From: an uncultured Erysipelotrichaceae bacterium
GTDB lineage: Bacteria > Bacillota_I > Bacilli_A > Erysipelotrichales > Erysipelotrichaceae
Length of the DNA: 14,458 nucleotides
Assembly: GCA_902795875.1 (NCBI GenBank)
Contig: CADBND010000223.1
Coordinates: 1-14,458 of the forward strand
Direction: 5' to 3'
In this document: positions 12,442-14,458 of the stretch, piece after piece
How the letters are laid out: each line of letters begins with the position of its first letter
Numbering within the stretch: the stretch's first letter is position 1
Notes under the pieces: generated by a model
Seen by the model: the letters and a program-made list of their open reading frames with translations, nothing else
The model's database searches: none
What the model was told of the DNA's origin: nothing
Translations under genes and position numbers: made by a program

Positions 12442-13165
12442 AAATGATCCTGGCCAGAAACTGGCGTGTTCGTTCGTTTTTTGGATGATTGAATATATCG
12501 TCAGGTCTTCCTTCTTCCAATACGATACCGCCATCCATGAATACCACTTTGTCGGCAACGTCACGGGCGAAAGCCATTTCATGTGTTACGATAAGCATCG
12601 TCATATCTTCATCCGCCAGCTGACGGATGACATTCAGTACTTCTCCGACCATTTCAGGATCGAGAGCTGATGTCGGTTCATCGAACAGCAGGATCTCCGG
12701 ATCCATGCATAAGGCTCTGGCAATGGCCACACGCTGTTTTTGTCCACCGGATAGGGTGGAAGGATAGGCGTTGGCAAAATCAACCATACCGACTTTTAAA
12801 AGATGCTCCATTGCGATCTTTTTCGCATCTTCTTCGCTTCTTTTCAAAACTCTTTTCTGAGCCAATGTGCAGTTATCGAGCACATTCATATTGTTGAAAA
12901 GATTGAATTGCTGGAACACCATTCCCACCTTGGAACGATAGGCGTTGATATCTCTGATCTCTGAAATATCCTGTCCTAAGACAACGATCTTTCCCGCATC
13001 GATGTCTTCAAGGAGGTTTATGCATCGAAGCATCGTCGATTTTCCCGATCCGCTCGGACCGATCAGACAAACAACTTCTCCTTTTTCAATGGAGAAATCG
13101 ATGCCTTTCAATACATGGAGCCCGTCAAATCCTTTACGCACTCCTTTGACTTCTATGATCGCCAT
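12440..13165 (-). CDS. Polar amino-acid ABC transporter ATPase (GlnQ/HisP type)
   Basis: This cytoplasmic ATPase subunit of a PAAT-family importer has 241 residues. It carries Walker A GPSGSGKST (36-44), Q-loop VFQQFNLF (83-90), ABC signature LSGGQKQR (138-145), Walker B LLFDEPTSALDP (159-170) and the switch histidine H195 in VTHEM. The FQQFNLF and RCINLLE stretches are characteristic of polar amino-acid systems. It starts at 13165, sharing one base with the permease stop (TAATG), with AAGGAGG upstream. It is the last gene of the operon and converges on the YfcE-type gene. The transported amino acid cannot be read from this subunit. Confidence 0.96.
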   Translation of the reverse strand: MAIIEVKGVRKGFDGLHVLKGIDFSIEKGEVVCLIGPSGSGKSTMLRCINLLEDIDAGKIVVLGQDISEIRDINAYRSKVGMVFQQFNLFNNMNVLDNCTLAQKRVLKRSEEDAKKIAMEHLLKVGMVDFANAYPSTLSGGQKQRVAIARALCMDPEILLFDEPTSALDPEMVGEVLNVIRQLADEDMTMLIVTHEMAFARDVADKVVFMDGGIVLEEGRPDDIFNHPKNERTRQFLARII

Positions 13166-13923
13166 TACAGATCCTCCTTGGCTATGGAGATACTTTTGAA
13201 ACTGGTATCTGATTGCGGCAGGGAAGTCTTGGTGTTGTTCAGACGCTTTTCAATGGCGTTTAGGACAACACTGGACAGACTCGTAAGACACAGATAGATC
13301 ATTGCGGTAACAAAATAAGTTTCAGTAAAACGATATGTCGTTCCGGCAATAGAATTGGATTGAAACATCAATTCTGTTATCGAGATGATCATCAGAACGG
13401 AACTATCCTTGATATTGACGATCAGTTCATTTCCGATGGCGGGGAATGCATTTTTGATAGCCTGAGGCAGGATGACATCCATCATCGTCTGCATCGAAGA
13501 CATGCCTAATGATCTTGCTGCTTCATTCTGACCGGGATCGACTGCCTGAATGCCGGATCTGATGATCTCAGCCATATAAGCTCCAGTATTGATGGAGATA
13601 ACGAATATTGCCGCAAACATCTTGTCCCAGCGGACGATGTTTGTATAGACGAGATAATAGATGAATACGGCCTGTACCATCATCGGCGTTCCTCTGAAGA
13701 CTTCAACATAGATCTTGATAAAGATATCAACGATCTTTTTAAAGATCACAGATGATGATCTTGCGGTCTTATCGGGTCTAATAGCACGAATACCGCCGAC
13801 AAAAAGACCGATCAGAAAGCCTATAAAGGTTCCGATGAAAGCGACGATCAAAGTGGTGCGTACTCCGAGAAGAAAACTCGGATAATACTTTCCCAGAATC
13901 TCGAAACACTTGGAAAGAGACAT
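13165..13923 (-). CDS. Polar amino-acid ABC transporter permease (HisM/GlnP type)
   Basis: This inner-membrane permease has 252 residues and a BPD_transp_1 domain of several transmembrane helices (the first about 21-45). The coupling EAA loop runs EAARSLGMSSMQTM... with Q154 and P153 near its end (134-155). VFRGTPMMVQ (75-84) and GAYMAEIIRSGIQAV (114-128) are hallmark PAAT permease stretches. Only one permease gene is present, so it probably forms a homodimer. ATG at 13921-13923 is two bases after the binding-protein TAA, with GAGGA from the end of that gene as SD. The C-terminal tail (about 225-252) is hydrophilic and Ser/Thr-rich. Confidence 0.95.
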   Translation of the reverse strand: MSLSKCFEILGKYYPSFLLGVRTTLIVAFIGTFIGFLIGLFVGGIRAIRPDKTARSSSVIFKKIVDIFIKIYVEVFRGTPMMVQAVFIYYLVYTNIVRWDKMFAAIFVISINTGAYMAEIIRSGIQAVDPGQNEAARSLGMSSMQTMMDVILPQAIKNAFPAIGNELIVNIKDSSVLMIISITELMFQSNSIAGTTYRFTETYFVTAMIYLCLTSLSSVVLNAIEKRLNNTKTSLPQSDTSFKSISIAKEDL

Positions 13924-13925
13924 TT

Positions 13926-14458
13926 TTATTCCTCAACAGCCGGCTGTCTGGAAACAGCAGCTTCCATTATGGAAAGTCTTTCTTCCGCCGAAATGGAATC
14001 TAATGCGCTCTGGATCTGATTCAGAAGTTCTTCATTTTCCTTTGCAACAGCAATGGAGACTGAAGTATCTACGACAAATCCTTTGCCTTCCGCGAATTCG
14101 ACGTAAGTCAGATCCGGATTGGCTGCTACGACACCATTAGCAACAGGGAGCTCGGCAGTGATCGCATCCGCTTCACCTGACTGCAAGGAAAGGACCATTC
14201 TTGAATAAGTAGAAAGGGGAGTCATGTGATTCACACCTTCAATCTGATCGATGATCTCATCGTAGGTTGTATTTGCCTGGCCAAGAACATTGTGACCGGC
14301 AAGATCCTGAATATCGTCGATCCCTACAAGATCAGAGTCTTTTCTTACGATAACGACCATCTGCGACTCATAGTAAGGAGTGGTGAAATTGACAGATTCC
14401 GCTCTTTCAGGAGTTTCCGTCATACCGGCGATGATGCAGTCAATGGCACCGGCGTTCA
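13926..14458 (-). CDS. Polar amino-acid ABC transporter substrate-binding protein, C-terminal part
   Basis: The visible 176 residues are the C-terminal portion of a family 3 solute-binding protein (SBP_bac_3). The frame is open to the window edge, so the true start, signal peptide and lipobox lie outside. The first visible stretch, AIDCIIAGMTETPERAESV, then FTTPYYES, is the family hallmark; the Arg of TPER normally binds the substrate carboxylate. QSGEADAITAELPVA is the second-lobe hinge region. An internal Met at 14421-14423 is not the start. The protein feeds the permease and ATPase encoded immediately downstream. Ligand specificity is not resolvable from this fragment. Confidence 0.93.
   Translation of the reverse strand, partial: NAGAIDCIIAGMTETPERAESVNFTTPYYESQMVVIVRKDSDLVGIDDIQDLAGHNVLGQANTTYDEIIDQIEGVNHMTPLSTYSRMVLSLQSGEADAITAELPVANGVVAANPDLTYVEFAEGKGFVVDTSVSIAVAKENEELLNQIQSALDSISAEERLSIMEAAVSRQPAVEE

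Noticed and set aside
1..14458. Mobile elements, CRISPR repeats, tRNA/rRNA genes and defence-system genes
   Set aside because: I looked for transposase or integrase motifs, spaced direct repeats, cloverleaf-like segments and toxin-antitoxin pairs and saw none. The window reads as core chromosome.

Overview
The window looks like chromosomal core sequence from a low-to-mid-GC Bacillota (Firmicutes), roughly 40% G+C by eye. The best guess is an Erysipelotrichia-type lineage, inferred only from gene content and the divergence of some proteins. There are no phage genes, insertion sequences, CRISPR arrays, rRNAs or tRNAs that I can recognise. Genes are packed tightly, often overlapping by 1 to 20 bases, and there is no gene-free stretch above about 150 bases.

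Layout of the plus strand: (1) a possible 15-codon tail of an upstream gene; (2) a divergent ftsA and a canonical ftsZ, closed by a strong terminator; (3) a CNNM/CorC-type membrane protein behind its own promoter, a possible 24-codon leader ORF and a hairpin that covers its ribosome-binding site; (4) rsmE, mtaB, a degenerate MurE-like gene and deoC as an overlapping operon; (5) rpsU, with its own promoter and a very strong Shine-Dalgarno (SD) sequence; (6) a PfkB-family sugar kinase overlapping phoH; (7) rdgB, a DUF1461 membrane protein, trmL and a YfcE-type phosphoesterase as an overlapping operon. On the minus strand, convergent with unit 7 across a bidirectional terminator, lies a polar amino-acid ABC importer (ATPase, permease, and a binding protein cut by the window edge).

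The order rsmE, mtaB, ..., rpsU, ..., phoH recalls the B. subtilis yqeU-yqeV-...-rpsU-...-phoH region. The MurE-like gene, deoC and the PfkB gene occupy the gaps. The genes serve division (FtsA, FtsZ), rRNA/tRNA modification (RsmE, MtaB, TrmL), ribosome and RNA housekeeping (S21, PhoH), nucleotide clean-up and salvage (RdgB, DeoC, possibly PfkB) and transport.

Three things stand out. First, the first genes of several units (rsmE, the PfkB gene, rdgB, and nearly ftsA) have a near-consensus -10 box exactly 12 bases before the start codon and no SD, so their mRNAs should be leaderless. Downstream genes mostly keep clear SDs. Second, the MurE-like protein keeps the Mur-ligase fold landmarks but has lost nearly every catalytic motif. 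Third, the CNNM gene has a leader arrangement that could couple its translation to an acidic, proline-containing short peptide, reminiscent of Mg2+-responsive leaders.
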